37,315 nt of DNA from Magnetovibrio sp. (GTDB lineage Bacteria > Pseudomonadota > Alphaproteobacteria > Rhodospirillales > Casp-alpha2), in the NCBI GenBank assembly GCA_002709525.1, contig PARE01000003.1, positions 60,385 through 97,699 on the forward strand. Reading direction: 5' to 3'. The notes under the pieces were generated by a model. The model ran no database searches. It saw only the letters and a program-made list of their open reading frames with translations, and was not told where the DNA came from. Both the position numbers and the translations under genes were made by a program. This document shows positions 10,512 to 19,515 of this stretch, piece after piece (position 1 is the stretch's first letter; every line of letters begins with the position of its first letter).

Positions 10512-11447
10512 ATGAAACTGATGTTTGTCTCTGAAGAGGACCGTGCTGAAGATTGGCGGGACGAACTTGGAAAGTATTTCCCCGAGATGACATTCCTTGT
10601 TTGGCCAGATGACAACAAGGTGGACCTGGATGGGATCGATTATTGCTTAGCGTGGAAGCCGCAGAGGGGCGTGCTCGCGCGCCTGTCTGGACTGAAGTAT
10701 GTGCAATCCCTGGGCGCGGGAGTCGACGGGCTGTTGGTTGACCCAGAGTTACCAACTCATATTCCCATCTCACGCATGGTTGACCGGTCGCTTGTCCGAG
10801 GGATGACTGAATACATCCTCTACAATGTAATCCACTACCATCGAAAGATGGGTGACTATACGGCGCAACAAGCAGCCGGTAATTGGAAAGTAGTTCGACA
10901 GGTGGACCCACGTGCCCGACGCATCGGCATCATGGGCCTAGGCGAATTGGGCCGCGACGCGGCGGAGAAGATGTTGTCGCTCGAATTCGATATAGCATCA
11001 TGGAGCCGTTCACCCAAAAACATGACCGGAGTAACCAGCTATTATGGGGATGACGGTTTCACTATCTTCCTAACGAGGACAGATATTCTGATCTGCCTGC
11101 TACCTCTGACCAACGCAACGCGGGGAATTATAAACGCAGAAAATATAGCAAAGCTGCCGGAAGGCGCCGTGATTATAAACTGTGCACGGGGCGGACACGT
11201 CGTGGATGACGACCTATTGGCGGCACTGGATTCGAACCATATCGCTGGGGCCTGCCTAGATGTATTCAATGAAGAGCCTTTGCCAGCAAGTCACCCCTAC
11301 TGGACGCACCCCAAGGTGCGCATGACGCCACATACAGCTAGCCTTACCAACGCACAATCTGCAGCGGCGTATGTCGCCGAAAACATTCGCCGGGTCGAGC
11401 GAGGCGAGCACCCCCTAAACATCGTCGATCTGGAGGCGGGGTATTAA
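10512..11447 (+). CDS. ghrA: D-2-hydroxyacid dehydrogenase, glyoxylate/hydroxypyruvate reductase A-like
   Basis: The 311-residue protein (GhrA is about 312) is an NAD(P)H-dependent 2-hydroxyacid dehydrogenase reducing glyoxylate, hydroxypyruvate or related 2-oxoacids. The Rossmann motif GLGELG is at 142-147. The catalytic arginine is in NCARGG (R226), the acidic partner in DVFNEEPLP (about E254/E255), and the catalytic histidine in TPHTAS (H274). The LGAGVD motif near residue 67 is also typical. The ATG at 10512 follows CACGGAG. The gene stands alone after a long spacer, at the left edge of a stretch of broken genes. Substrate specificity cannot be read from the sequence. Confidence 0.88.
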   Translation: MKLMFVSEEDRAEDWRDELGKYFPEMTFLVWPDDNKVDLDGIDYCLAWKPQRGVLARLSGLKYVQSLGAGVDGLLVDPELPTHIPISRMVDRSLVRGMTEYILYNVIHYHRKMGDYTAQQAAGNWKVVRQVDPRARRIGIMGLGELGRDAAEKMLSLEFDIASWSRSPKNMTGVTSYYGDDGFTIFLTRTDILICLLPLTNATRGIINAENIAKLPEGAVIINCARGGHVVDDDLLAALDSNHIAGACLDVFNEEPLPASHPYWTHPKVRMTPHTASLTNAQSAAAYVAENIRRVERGEHPLNIVDLEAGY

Positions 11448-11457
11448 GTAACTCAGA

Positions 11458-11679
11458 ATGGACGTTGGACGCAGCGGATGGACTGCGGAACAGTGGTCCG
11501 AGAACGCCCAAGTGACGCCGACGGTTCTGACTCGAGGCGTTCTTGGAAAGCAAAACATTCCAAACTATACAGCGGTCGCCAAGCTCTTCGAGGTCGTTAA
11601 TATTTACCCAGAAGATGCCATCCGGTGTTTTCACAACACGAAGGATGGCAAGCCAAAGTCGATTGCTCACGAGGGTTAA
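11458..11679 (+). CDS. Small helix-turn-helix-like ORF of uncertain reality
   Basis: This 73-codon ORF is bounded by an in-frame stop at 11449, so it cannot extend upstream. The stretch from about residue 7 to 53 (WTAEQWSENAQVTPTVLTRG, then ...TAVAKLFEVVNIYPEDAI) reads like an XRE/lambda-repressor-type HTH: an amphipathic helix, a VTPTVLTRG turn, a linker, then a closing helix. No family is recognised with certainty. There is no ribosome binding site within the 10 bp after the ghrA stop. It could be a genuine small regulator coupled to ghrA or the remnant of a longer repressor from an eroded element. Confidence 0.35.
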   Translation: MDVGRSGWTAEQWSENAQVTPTVLTRGVLGKQNIPNYTAVAKLFEVVNIYPEDAIRCFHNTKDGKPKSIAHEG

Positions 11680-11713
11680 ATTAAGTCTGGCATATAGTGA
11701 TAAGCGGGGCTGA

Positions 11714-11768
11714 GGGTGTGCCAAGAGGCACCCTTACGCCCCCACCCCTCTTCCACCCTACAGAGGGG
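11714..11768. terminator. Two GC-rich hairpins between convergent genes
   Basis: The first hairpin pairs GGGTGTGCC (11714-11722) with GGCACCC (11727-11733) across an AAGA loop, with one bulged T. The second pairs CCCCTC (11745-11750) with GAGGGG (11763-11768). They lie between the + strand HTH-like ORF and the - strand endonuclease remnant, where a bidirectional terminator is expected. Neither is followed by a clear T-run on either strand, so termination is only a suggestion. Confidence 0.3.
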
Positions 11769-11823
11769 ATAAACAAAAATATTTATATAATTTGGTCAGT
11801 CATGGCTGAACGCTGGGCTGAAA

Positions 11824-12776
11824 TTATGGCCGATATATGTGCTCGCGATGATAGGCAAGATAACCCTTTTGGATGTCATTAAAGACGCCAACATTGCTTG
11901 GAACACCAACACCCAACCTTTCAAGTTGGTCGCCCGCTATACTGCTCGACACCAATAATTCGCCATTATCGGCAAAGCCGATATATCCCTGATCGAAAAG
12001 ATGATCGATATGAGGGGCTAAGAGAAACCCGTTGTTACCATCCAGGCGCTCGTGATTGGTATCACAAGAACGCCAGGGTTTTATATGGCTTGCCCGCAGC
12101 AAACGTCGGTCAGAAACACCGGTGATGCGACATTGTTTTTCGATACCCTCTAGGTTTCTTCGGAACCTCCCCTGCCCTCTTCGGGCTTTGTTGACGGCAA
12201 CTTTTTCTGTTTCATCTATTGTGGTGTCATTTTGGATTGCCGCCTCAATCTCATCATCGAGTTTATCGATTAAATTCGCTTGGCCAATGTCAGCTTCCAA
12301 TTCATCACGCTGCCGCAAAATGTCTGGTCCCCCTCTGCCATCAAGACCTGGGCCATGGCTTCTGGTATCTGCGCTAAATATACTTGATTCCCATCGCCAT
12401 TCTCTTGAAGCGGAGAATATTTATTGGGCAGATGCGGGCGTAACGTGGAAATAATAGCCTTTGGCGTGACTGGGTGGGAGATAGGACGCCAAGATACCGC
12501 TATAGCCCAACCCTCGTTGCTCCAATAGTTCCCGGTGGTGCCAAATTCTGAAGGTTTGGAAGCGGAAACGGCAGGTTTTTGGACAACCCCAATATGCCCA
12601 ATCTTGCCATTAATGAACGAGAAAACTGTGTCGCCTGCCTCTGCAATCCGCATGTTTTCATAGAATTGATTGCGAGCACCATTTTGATTCCGTTTTGGCG
12701 ACCAAAGGTAACCGCCAGCGATCTCTTGTTTGCCGGTTTGATTTTGATTGACCCACCAATATGCTATGAAGCTCAC
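11824..12776 (-). pseudogene. HNH endonuclease with EVE/YTH-like N-terminal domain, frameshifted
   Basis: Two overlapping minus-strand reading frames are parts of one gene. From GTG 12776 the first frame gives about 149 residues starting SFIAYWWVNQNQT, with GGYLWSPK and RNQFYENM. This is the EVE/YTH-like domain found fused to HNH nucleases and thought to read modified bases. The frame then shifts. The second frame, from about 12330 to 11824, continues ILRQRDELEADIG and carries a full HNH motif (RASHIKPW, NNGFLLAPHIDHLFD). Adding one base to the G5 run (plus-strand C5 at 12329-12333) restores ...AEGGPDILRQRDE and one 317-residue protein. Both domains keep their key residues, so the break is recent, phase-variable or a sequencing error. 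The likely role is restriction of modified foreign DNA; that role is inference from domain architecture. Confidence 0.75.
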
Positions 12777-12959
12777 CTCGCCAGTCGAGTCGATCGCTCG
12801 ATCGAAAGCGCACTTTCAGTAACTACATGCTCGTATGACAAAATTATTTTTGCAAAATTTTTTTGTGACAGAAGTTAAATTTTTGTCCCCCGGTTGTCAC
12901 CCCAAGCCATTTTAGATGATTATAAGACGATTTATTTTCACCTAACCCATTGAAAATAT

Positions 12960-13008
12960 TGGCGTGCCCAAGAGGACTCGAACCCCCAACCTGCTGATTA
13001 GAAGTCAG
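12960..13008 (-). tRNA. tRNA-Arg(TCT), 3' fragment only
   Basis: Reading the minus strand from 13008 gives CTGA-CTTCTAA-TCAG, an anticodon stem-loop with anticodon TCT. It continues into the variable region, a T-arm with loop TTCGAGT, the 3' acceptor strand TGGGCAC, discriminator G and an encoded CCA at 12962-12960. The 5' half (acceptor 5' strand, D-arm, first anticodon-stem base) is absent. Pairing fails exactly at position 27 (C opposite C), and the sequence beyond is in-frame M20 peptidase code. The fragment cannot make a functional tRNA. It is a typical leftover of recombination at a tRNA gene. Confidence 0.8.
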
Positions 13009-13805
13009 GGTTAGCTGCGATGATAGCAGCCGCACTGATGATCAAGACGAGCGGGCGAACCCTGGCGGGAGATTTAATCCTGGCCTTTTCAGCCGGCAAA
13101 AGTTCCAGTTGTCTCGGTGCAAAGCGCATGATCGAACGGGGTGATTTAGAGGGCGCGGGAGCCCTGCTAGTGAGTGAGCCATCATCGCTGAGTCTCCTGA
13201 TCGCAGAAACAGGCGCGCTCTGGCTCGACATTACCGCCGCGGGGACCATCGGCCACGTGTCCGCCGGGGGCGGGGAGAACGCCATCCTAAAGCTGATGGA
13301 TTTCCTAAATTCTATACGAGACAATCCATTCGCAAACTACACTCATCCATTATTGGGCCCAGGAACGTTGGCCATTAATACCATCAGTTTCGGTAGTGCT
13401 ATCAATCTGACACCCGATACGGCACGCGCCGCGCTAGATATCCGAACCGTACCCGGCATGACTACGGATGGGGTTTTGGCCTCACTCCGCGCCCGATGCG
13501 GACCCGAGATTTCTATCGCGGCTCGGGACCACAAGCCACCAGTAGTCGTGGATTCAGATGATCCGTTCATCGCCACGTGCCAAGCGGCGATCAGTGCAGT
13601 GCGCAGTGCCGCGAAAACGGTGGGTGGTGTTACTTATTTTTCAGATTCATGTGTGCTTGCCCCGGCACCGGGCGTGCCCCGAGCGATCATAGGACCAGGC
13701 GAACTAGGTATGAGTGGGCAGCGGAATGAATGGGTCGCGCTTGATGCGCTCCATGACGCGGCAGCAATTTTTGGGGAAATAGCCTCTAATTATTTGGGGA
13801 ATTGA
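13002..13805 (+). pseudogene. M20-family metallopeptidase (ArgE/DapE-like), N-terminally truncated remnant
   Basis: In-frame homology begins at about codon 13002 (KSGLAAMIAAAL), right after an in-frame TAG at 12999. The segment that should carry the first zinc-binding HxD and the central Asp, about 80-100 residues, is missing. The rest is well preserved: the dimerisation domain (GTIGHVSAGGGENAI), LDIRTVPG, and a C-terminal GPGELG with the final metal-ligand region. At the usual catalytic/metal Glu position the sequence reads AFSAGKSSS, with Lys where the family has Glu. The ATG at 13020 is internal and has no ribosome binding site. Enzymatic activity as a peptidase/deacylase is not expected. 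The gene ends 6 bp before the convergent uppP. Confidence 0.75.
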
Positions 13806-13811
13806 CGCTGC

Positions 13812-14615
13812 TCAGTTGTACCCGTAGGCCACAACTAACAGAAATCCACCCAACAAAAGACGGTAAACCGCGAAGATGGTGAAGGTCGCGCGCCGCAACC
13901 AAGCCATCATCAAGGCGATGGAGATGAGCGCCATTAACATGGAAAGTCCGCTGGCGATGAACACGTCCAGCGTCAGCCGGACATCGCCCATCTGCCAAAG
14001 CTCATGGCCCTTCAAAACCCCCGAACCGGCGATTGCTGGAATGCCCAGAAGCATAGCGAACCTCGCCGCATCTTGACGTTCCATACCCATTATACGAGCC
14101 GCTGTAATGCAAATGCCAGATCGGCTAGTGCCTGGGATCAGGGCAAGAACTTGGACAACTCCGACAACCAAAACGTCACCGATGCGCAAGTGTTCTATAC
14201 GTCGAAGAGTCATACCAAACTGATCGCCAATTAGGAGCAATATGCCAAAACCAAAAGTTGTCCAACCAATCACTTTTATACTGCGCAATGCGTCGGGATA
14301 ATACTGATTGAGAACAAACCCCGCGGCGATTACGGGGATTGTGCCGACGATTAACAGGCCTAACAAGCGCCCGTGAGGGTCCTTACGGCCGCGTAATAGG
14401 CCCAAGAACCCGAGAAACATGCCCCAGACATCGCGCGAGAAATAAACAATCACGGCGAAAAGAGTTCCTACGTGTACCGCCACATCCAACATGAGGCCTT
14501 GATCGGGCACATCCATGAACAATGGCACCAGCACCAAGTGGCCAGATGAGCTGATCGGCAGAAATTCCGTAACCCCCTGAACTGCTGCCAAAACTATGAG
14601 ATGAACCACATCCAA
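13812..14615 (-). CDS. uppP: Undecaprenyl-diphosphatase (UppP/BacA)
   Basis: This 267-residue integral membrane phosphatase recycles undecaprenyl pyrophosphate to the monophosphate carrier for peptidoglycan and other envelope glycans. The active-site motifs are EFLPISSSGHLVL (about residues 17-29) and PGTSRSGICI. Several further hydrophobic helices run to the C-terminus. The start is a TTG at 14615: AGGAGA at 14630-14625 lies 9 nt upstream, and the product then begins like other UppP proteins (x-DVVHLIVLAAVQG). An upstream TTG at 14633 would overlap the binding site. It is divergent from gltB across 235 bp. Confidence 0.95.
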   Translation of the reverse strand: MDVVHLIVLAAVQGVTEFLPISSSGHLVLVPLFMDVPDQGLMLDVAVHVGTLFAVIVYFSRDVWGMFLGFLGLLRGRKDPHGRLLGLLIVGTIPVIAAGFVLNQYYPDALRSIKVIGWTTFGFGILLLIGDQFGMTLRRIEHLRIGDVLVVGVVQVLALIPGTSRSGICITAARIMGMERQDAARFAMLLGIPAIAGSGVLKGHELWQMGDVRLTLDVFIASGLSMLMALISIALMMAWLRRATFTIFAVYRLLLGGFLLVVAYGYN

Positions 14616-14757
14616 GACTTGAACTCTCCTCAACCTTTGTGTCTTATACCAATGTAGCCCCTCTATCCCAAGCGCGGAACTGCTCAGTGGGCGTTAGCGT
14701 AATGATTTAGGCCGATTCTTAGGTCCGTCTCGGGACAAAATTGTCGCTGGCAAGTGC

Positions 14758-14820
14758 TGGCAAGCCTTGATATCTAACTGGCAAGCCTTGATATCTAACT
14801 GGCAAGCCTTGATATCTAAC
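14758..14820 (+). repeat. Three perfect 21 bp tandem repeats upstream of gltB
   Basis: Three identical head-to-tail copies (14758-14778, 14779-14799, 14800-14820) are followed by the first three bases of a fourth. A partial copy (CTGGCAAG) lies just before. Each unit starts TGGCAAGCC and ends GATATCTAAC, and holds two small palindromes, CAAG-C-CTTG and GATATC. The 21 bp period is two helical turns. The array lies in the uppP/gltB intergenic region, 30 bp before the gltB ATG, so it probably sits in the promoter or 5' leader. It is not CRISPR, because there are no spacers. Confidence 0.95.
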
Positions 14821-14850
14821 TGGCTATTAAATGTAGAGGATAAGGAACCA

Positions 14851-17800
14851 ATGAGCCAACAGGATTGGCCATCACCAGCCGGTTTGCCCCAAAAACAAGG
14901 GCTATATGATCCGGCAAACGAGCACGATAACTGTGGACTTGGCTTCATAGCGGATATCAAAAATCGCAAGAGCCACGATATTGTCCGTCAAGGTATAGAG
15001 ATTCTGGTTAATCTTGATCACCGGGGCGCTATTGGCGCGGATCCCTTATGCGGCGATGGCGCCGGCATTCTTACTCAGATCCCCGACGCTCTATTCCGGG
15101 AAGAGTTAGAAAAACAGGGTGTTACCCTGCCCTCCGTCGGCAACTATGCCGTGGGCATGACGTTCCTGCCAAGAGGCCCCCGCGAGATGAATGTCTGCGT
15201 CGAAGCTATCGAGCGCACCGTGGATATCGAAGGCCAGAAGGTTTTGGGCTGGCGCGATGTGCCAGTGGACAACAAATGGCTTGGCGAAACCGTAAAGCCT
15301 ATGGAACCTATGATCCGGCAAATCTTTATTGGCCGAGGGAGCAATTGCCCTGACATTGACTCATTTGAGCGTAAACTCTACGTCATCCGAAAACAGGCCC
15401 ATCACCTCGTATGGGATGACGATCTTGAAGATATTGCCCAGTTCTACATGCCATCGATGTCAGCCCGTACCATCTGCTACAAGGGTATGATGCTTGCTCC
15501 GAATGTGGACAAATACTTCCTCGACCTCGGCGACAAACGCTATGAGACGGCTCTGGCCCTAGTACACCAGCGGTTCTCCACCAACACCTTTCCGTCCTGG
15601 GCATTGGCGCAGCCGTTCCGCTATCTCTGCCATAACGGTGAGATCAACACTGTGCGTGGCAACATTAATTGGATGGCGGCCCGTCGCCACTCAATGCAAT
15701 CGGAGCTCTTGGGCGAAGATCTGGAGAAGCTATGGCCACTTATTGGCGATGGAGCGTCCGACACTGCAACCTTCGACAATGCCCTCGAACTCCTCCTAGC
15801 TGGCGGCTACTCAATGGCGCACGCCATGATGATGATGATTCCTGAGGCATGGGATGGCAACTCCTTGATGGACGACCGACAGCGAGCCTTTTATGAGTAT
15901 CATGCCGCTGTCATGGAGCCTTGGGACGGCCCTGCTGCCATTGCCTTCACCGATGGCAAACAGATCGGCGCAACGCTCGACCGCAACGGATTGCGGCCAG
16001 CGCGCTACATCGTCACCGCCGATGACAAGCTAGTGTTGGGCTCTGAAGTTGGGGTGCTCCCAATTGCTGAAAAAGACATTGTCGAAAAGTGGCGTCTGCA
16101 GCCCGGTAAGATGCTACTGCTTGATCTCGAGAAAGGTCGTATCGTCGACGATGAGGAGCTCAAGAATACGCTGGCAGGGGCAAAGCCATATCAAAATTGG
16201 CTGGATACCACCCAGATCCGTATCGAGGATCTGCCCGAGGAAGTAGCGGCCATGCCGCCAGACCGCCAGACATTGTTAGATAAGCAGCAGGCGTTCGGAT
16301 ATACGCAGGAAGACATCAAATTCTTCCTTTCTCCGATGGTTATTGGTGCCCAGGACCCTATTGGCTCTATGGGCCGTGACATCCCGCCGGCGGTGCTCTC
16401 GGGAAAGCCGAAGATGCTCTATGACTATTTTCATCAAAACTTTGCGCAGGTGACCAACCCACCAATTGATCCGATCCGCGAAGAATCGGTAATGTCTCTT
16501 ATTTCTTTGATCGGGCCGCGGCCGAACCTATTGGACCTGGAAACAGGCGGCACTCATAAGCGCCTGGAAGTGCATCAGCCGATTCTATTGAACAATGACT
16601 TGGAGAAGATCCGACACATCGAGAACCTGTTAGACTCCGCCTTCAAGACATTTACCGCTGATATCTGCTACCAAGTGGCAAATGGTCCAGAGGGCATGGA
16701 GGCTGCGCTTGAAAACCTGTGTGCACGCGCCACCCGCGCCGTCAACCAGGGTCACAATATCCTTATCCTATCGGACCGCAGCGTGAATGCGGATAGGGTG
16801 GCCATCCCAGCCCTGCTGGCGACGGCAGCAGTGCACCACCATTTGATCCGCGAGGGATTACGGACCGAGGTAGGTCTTGTCGTGGAAACCGGCGAAGCCC
16901 GAAAAGTTCATGATTTCTGCCTATTGGCGGGGTATGGCGCAGAGGCCATCAACCCCTATCTCGCACTGGACTCACTGACAGTGCACCGCCACGAGTTGAA
17001 GGGTGACCTCAGCGTCGACGAGATCCACACACGCTACGTGAAGGCTGTGGGCAAAGGCATGCTCAAAGTGATGTCAAAGATGGGGATCTCCACCTTCCAA
17101 TCCTATTGTGGCGCGCAGATCTTCGACGCCGTTGGACTTTCGAGCACCTTCGTTGAGGCCTATTTCACTAAAACCGCGACGATGATCGAAGGCCTGGGTT
17201 TAGCCGAAATCGCCAAGGAGACTGTGCGACGTCACGCCGGCGCCTTTGGCCCCGATCCTGTTTTAGCGAACGCGCTCGACGTGGGTGGTGAATATGCATT
17301 CCGGTTGCGCGGAGAAGAGCATATTTGGAACCCGACAACTGTCGGCGCACTGCAACACTCGGTCAGATCGGGCAACTACAACGGTTTCAAGGTCTTCACC
17401 AATAAGGTCAACAATCAGGATGAGAAGCTGAAAAATCTACGCGGTTTATTCCGCCTCAAACGTGCTGGTGTGCCCCTACCATTGGAGGCGGTAGAACCCG
17501 CCTCCGAGATCGTGAAACGGTTCGCTACGGGCGCGATGTCTTTCGGCTCTATTTCCTGGGAAGCGCATACTAACCTCGCCATCGCTATGAACCGCCTAGG
17601 CGGCAAGTCGAACACGGGCGAAGGAGGTGAGGAAGCAACTCGATATGCGATCATGGAAAATGGCGACTCCATGCGCTCGGCGATTAAACAGGTGGCGTCG
17701 GGTCGATTCGGAGTTACCACCGAATACCTTGTGAATTCGGATGATATCCAGATTAAGATGGCCCAAGGCGCCAAGCCGGGTGAGGGAGGTCAATTACCCG

Positions 17801-19488
17801 GCCACAAGGTCGATGAATGGATTGCACGCGTGCGGTATTCTACGCCGGGCGTTGGCTTGATCTCGCCGCCACCACACCACGATATTTACTCCATCGAAGA
17901 TCTAGCGCAACTCATCCACGATTTAAAGAACGCCAACCCAAGAGCACGGATTTCCGTAAAGCTGGTTTCCGAGGTAGGCGTGGGCACTGTCGCCGCCGGC
18001 GTATCAAAGGCAAAGGCGGACCATGTTACTATTTCTGGAAATGATGGCGGTACGGGTGCCAGCCCGCTAACTTCGATAATGAACGCCGGCTCTTTCTGGG
18101 AAATCGGATTGGCCGAGACGCACCAGACGCTAGTATTAAACCAGCTTCGTGGCCGTATTGCGGTCCAGGTCGACGGCGGTTTGCGTACAGGTCGCGATGT
18201 AGTCATTGGGGCCCTTTTGGGAGCAGACGAATTTGGCTTCGCTACAGCCGCGTTGATTTCGTCGGGTTGCATCATGATGCGCAAGTGCCATCTAAACACT
18301 TGCCCAGTGGGTGTTGCCACTCAGGATGCGGAATTGCGCAAGCGGTTCACGGGCCAGCCAGAACACGTTATAAACTTCTTTAACTTCATTGCCGAGGAAG
18401 TGCGCGAAATCATGGCGGAATTGGGCTTTCGCAATATGAACGACATGATCGGGCGCATGGATCGTTTGGATACGCGTGAGGCCATTAATCACTGGAAAGC
18501 ACAGGGGCTGGACTTTTCCAAGCTATTCGCCAAGCCGCAAGCTGACGCAGATGTTGCCGTATACAACTGCGAGGAACAGGATCACGGATTGAAAACTGCC
18601 CTGGACAATAAGCTAATTGAACAGGCTGCACCGGCCCTGGAGAACAAAACGCCGGTGACCATCGAAACTCCCGTGCGGAACGTCAACCGCAGCGTTGGCA
18701 CCATGCTATCGGGCGAGGTCGCAAGGCAGTTCGGTCACGCAGGCCTTGCCGACGACACCATCCACATTAAGATGAAGGGAACCGCGGGTCAAAGCTACGG
18801 TGCCTGGTTGGCGCGTGGCGTAACCCTGGAGCTGGAGGGAGACGCTAACGACTACGTTGGCAAGGGCCTGTCCGGCGGACGCATAGTCGTCTACCCAGCA
18901 GCCGACAGCCCTATTGTCCCTGAGGAGAACATCATTATAGGTAACACCGTGCTCTATGGCGCGATCACAGGTGAAACCTATTTTCGGGGGGTCGCCGGTG
19001 AACGCTTCGCCGTGCGGAACTCAGGCGCGGTGGCGGTTGTAGAAGGGGTCGGAGATCATGGCTGCGAATACATGACCGGCGGCTGCGTCGTCGTCATTGG
19101 ACCAACGGGTCGTAACTTCGCCGCTGGCATGTCGGGTGGCATAGCCTACATATTAGACGAAGCCGGTGATTTTAAGAGACGCTGCAACCTAGCCCAAGTT
19201 GAACTGGAACCCATCCAGTCAGAAGATGATAGTGACTCCAAACCAGAAAGCCACGACTTGTCGGATGTAATGTCTGATATGCTCAGGGGTGATGCTCGGC
19301 GCCTGCGCGCGGTGATCGAGCGCCACGCACACTATACTGGAAGCACGAAAGCGCAACGTATTCTGGATAATTGGGCCAAAACTCTCCCTAATTTCATTAA
19401 GATCATACCTGTAGATTACCGGCGTGCAATCCATGAAATGGAAGCCGTCATCGAAGAACCTCAGACACTGGCTGCCGCTGGTGAATAA
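14851..19488 (+). CDS. gltB: Glutamate synthase (NADPH), large subunit
   Basis: The 1545-residue protein is the alpha subunit of GOGAT, which makes two glutamates from glutamine and 2-oxoglutarate. The class II glutaminase nucleophile is Cys28 in HDNCGLGF, exposed after removal of a 27-residue propeptide. A central domain and the FMN/2-oxoglutarate domain follow ([27 protein letters not shown]). The 3Fe-4S cysteines are C1140, C1146 and C1151 ([15 protein letters not shown]), and a C-terminal GXGXG beta-helix domain follows. The start is ATG 14851, behind AGAGGA and AAGGA at 14835-14846. An in-frame upstream extension from 14767 merely translates the tandem repeats and lacks support. gltD follows after 27 bp. 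Confidence 0.97.
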   Translation: MSQQDWPSPAGLPQKQGLYDPANEHDNCGLGFIADIKNRKSHDIVRQGIEILVNLDHRGAIGADPLCGDGAGILTQIPDALFREELEKQGVTLPSVGNYAVGMTFLPRGPREMNVCVEAIERTVDIEGQKVLGWRDVPVDNKWLGETVKPMEPMIRQIFIGRGSNCPDIDSFERKLYVIRKQAHHLVWDDDLEDIAQFYMPSMSARTICYKGMMLAPNVDKYFLDLGDKRYETALALVHQRFSTNTFPSWALAQPFRYLCHNGEINTVRGNINWMAARRHSMQSELLGEDLEKLWPLIGDGASDTATFDNALELLLAGGYSMAHAMMMMIPEAWDGNSLMDDRQRAFYEYHAAVMEPWDGPAAIAFTDGKQIGATLDRNGLRPARYIVTADDKLVLGSEVGVLPIAEKDIVEKWRLQPGKMLLLDLEKGRIVDDEELKNTLAGAKPYQNWLDTTQIRIEDLPEEVAAMPPDRQTLLDKQQAFGYTQEDIKFFLSPMVIGAQDPIGSMGRDIPPAVLSGKPKMLYDYFHQNFAQVTNPPIDPIREESVMSLISLIGPRPNLLDLETGGTHKRLEVHQPILLNNDLEKIRHIENLLDSAFKTFTADICYQVANGPEGMEAALENLCARATRAVNQGHNILILSDRSVNADRVAIPALLATAAVHHHLIREGLRTEVGLVVETGEARKVHDFCLLAGYGAEAINPYLALDSLTVHRHELKGDLSVDEIHTRYVKAVGKGMLKVMSKMGISTFQSYCGAQIFDAVGLSSTFVEAYFTKTATMIEGLGLAEIAKETVRRHAGAFGPDPVLANALDVGGEYAFRLRGEEHIWNPTTVGALQHSVRSGNYNGFKVFTNKVNNQDEKLKNLRGLFRLKRAGVPLPLEAVEPASEIVKRFATGAMSFGSISWEAHTNLAIAMNRLGGKSNTGEGGEEATRYAIMENGDSMRSAIKQVASGRFGVTTEYLVNSDDIQIKMAQGAKPGEGGQLPGHKVDEWIARVRYSTPGVGLISPPPHHDIYSIEDLAQLIHDLKNANPRARISVKLVSEVGVGTVAAGVSKAKADHVTISGNDGGTGASPLTSIMNAGSFWEIGLAETHQTLVLNQLRGRIAVQVDGGLRTGRDVVIGALLGADEFGFATAALISSGCIMMRKCHLNTCPVGVATQDAELRKRFTGQPEHVINFFNFIAEEVREIMAELGFRNMNDMIGRMDRLDTREAINHWKAQGLDFSKLFAKPQADADVAVYNCEEQDHGLKTALDNKLIEQAAPALENKTPVTIETPVRNVNRSVGTMLSGEVARQFGHAGLADDTIHIKMKGTAGQSYGAWLARGVTLELEGDANDYVGKGLSGGRIVVYPAADSPIVPEENIIIGNTVLYGAITGETYFRGVAGERFAVRNSGAVAVVEGVGDHGCEYMTGGCVVVIGPTGRNFAAGMSGGIAYILDEAGDFKRRCNLAQVELEPIQSEDDSDSKPESHDLSDVMSDMLRGDARRLRAVIERHAHYTGSTKAQRILDNWAKTLPNFIKIIPVDYRRAIHEMEAVIEEPQTLAAAGE

Positions 19489-19515
19489 GGTCCGAGATAG
19501 GAAGGAGAAGAAACG

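Noticed and set aside
12056-12454. Plus-strand open frame across the nuclease gene
   Set aside because: It is antisense to the recognisable EVE/HNH domains and shows no motif of its own.
12841-12960. AT-rich, T-run-containing stretch as a replication origin or phage att core
   Set aside because: There are no DnaA-box cluster, repeated core or integrase gene. It is more simply the leader region of the broken nuclease gene.
12844-13035. Minus-strand open frame covering the tRNA fragment
   Set aside because: It translates the tRNA arms and an AT-rich spacer. The tRNA structure explains the sequence better.
14758-14820. Tandem array as a CRISPR or as an N-terminal extension of GltB
   Set aside because: There are no spacers between units, so it is not CRISPR. 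GltB has a well-placed ATG at 14851 with a ribosome binding site, and the extension would only translate the repeats.
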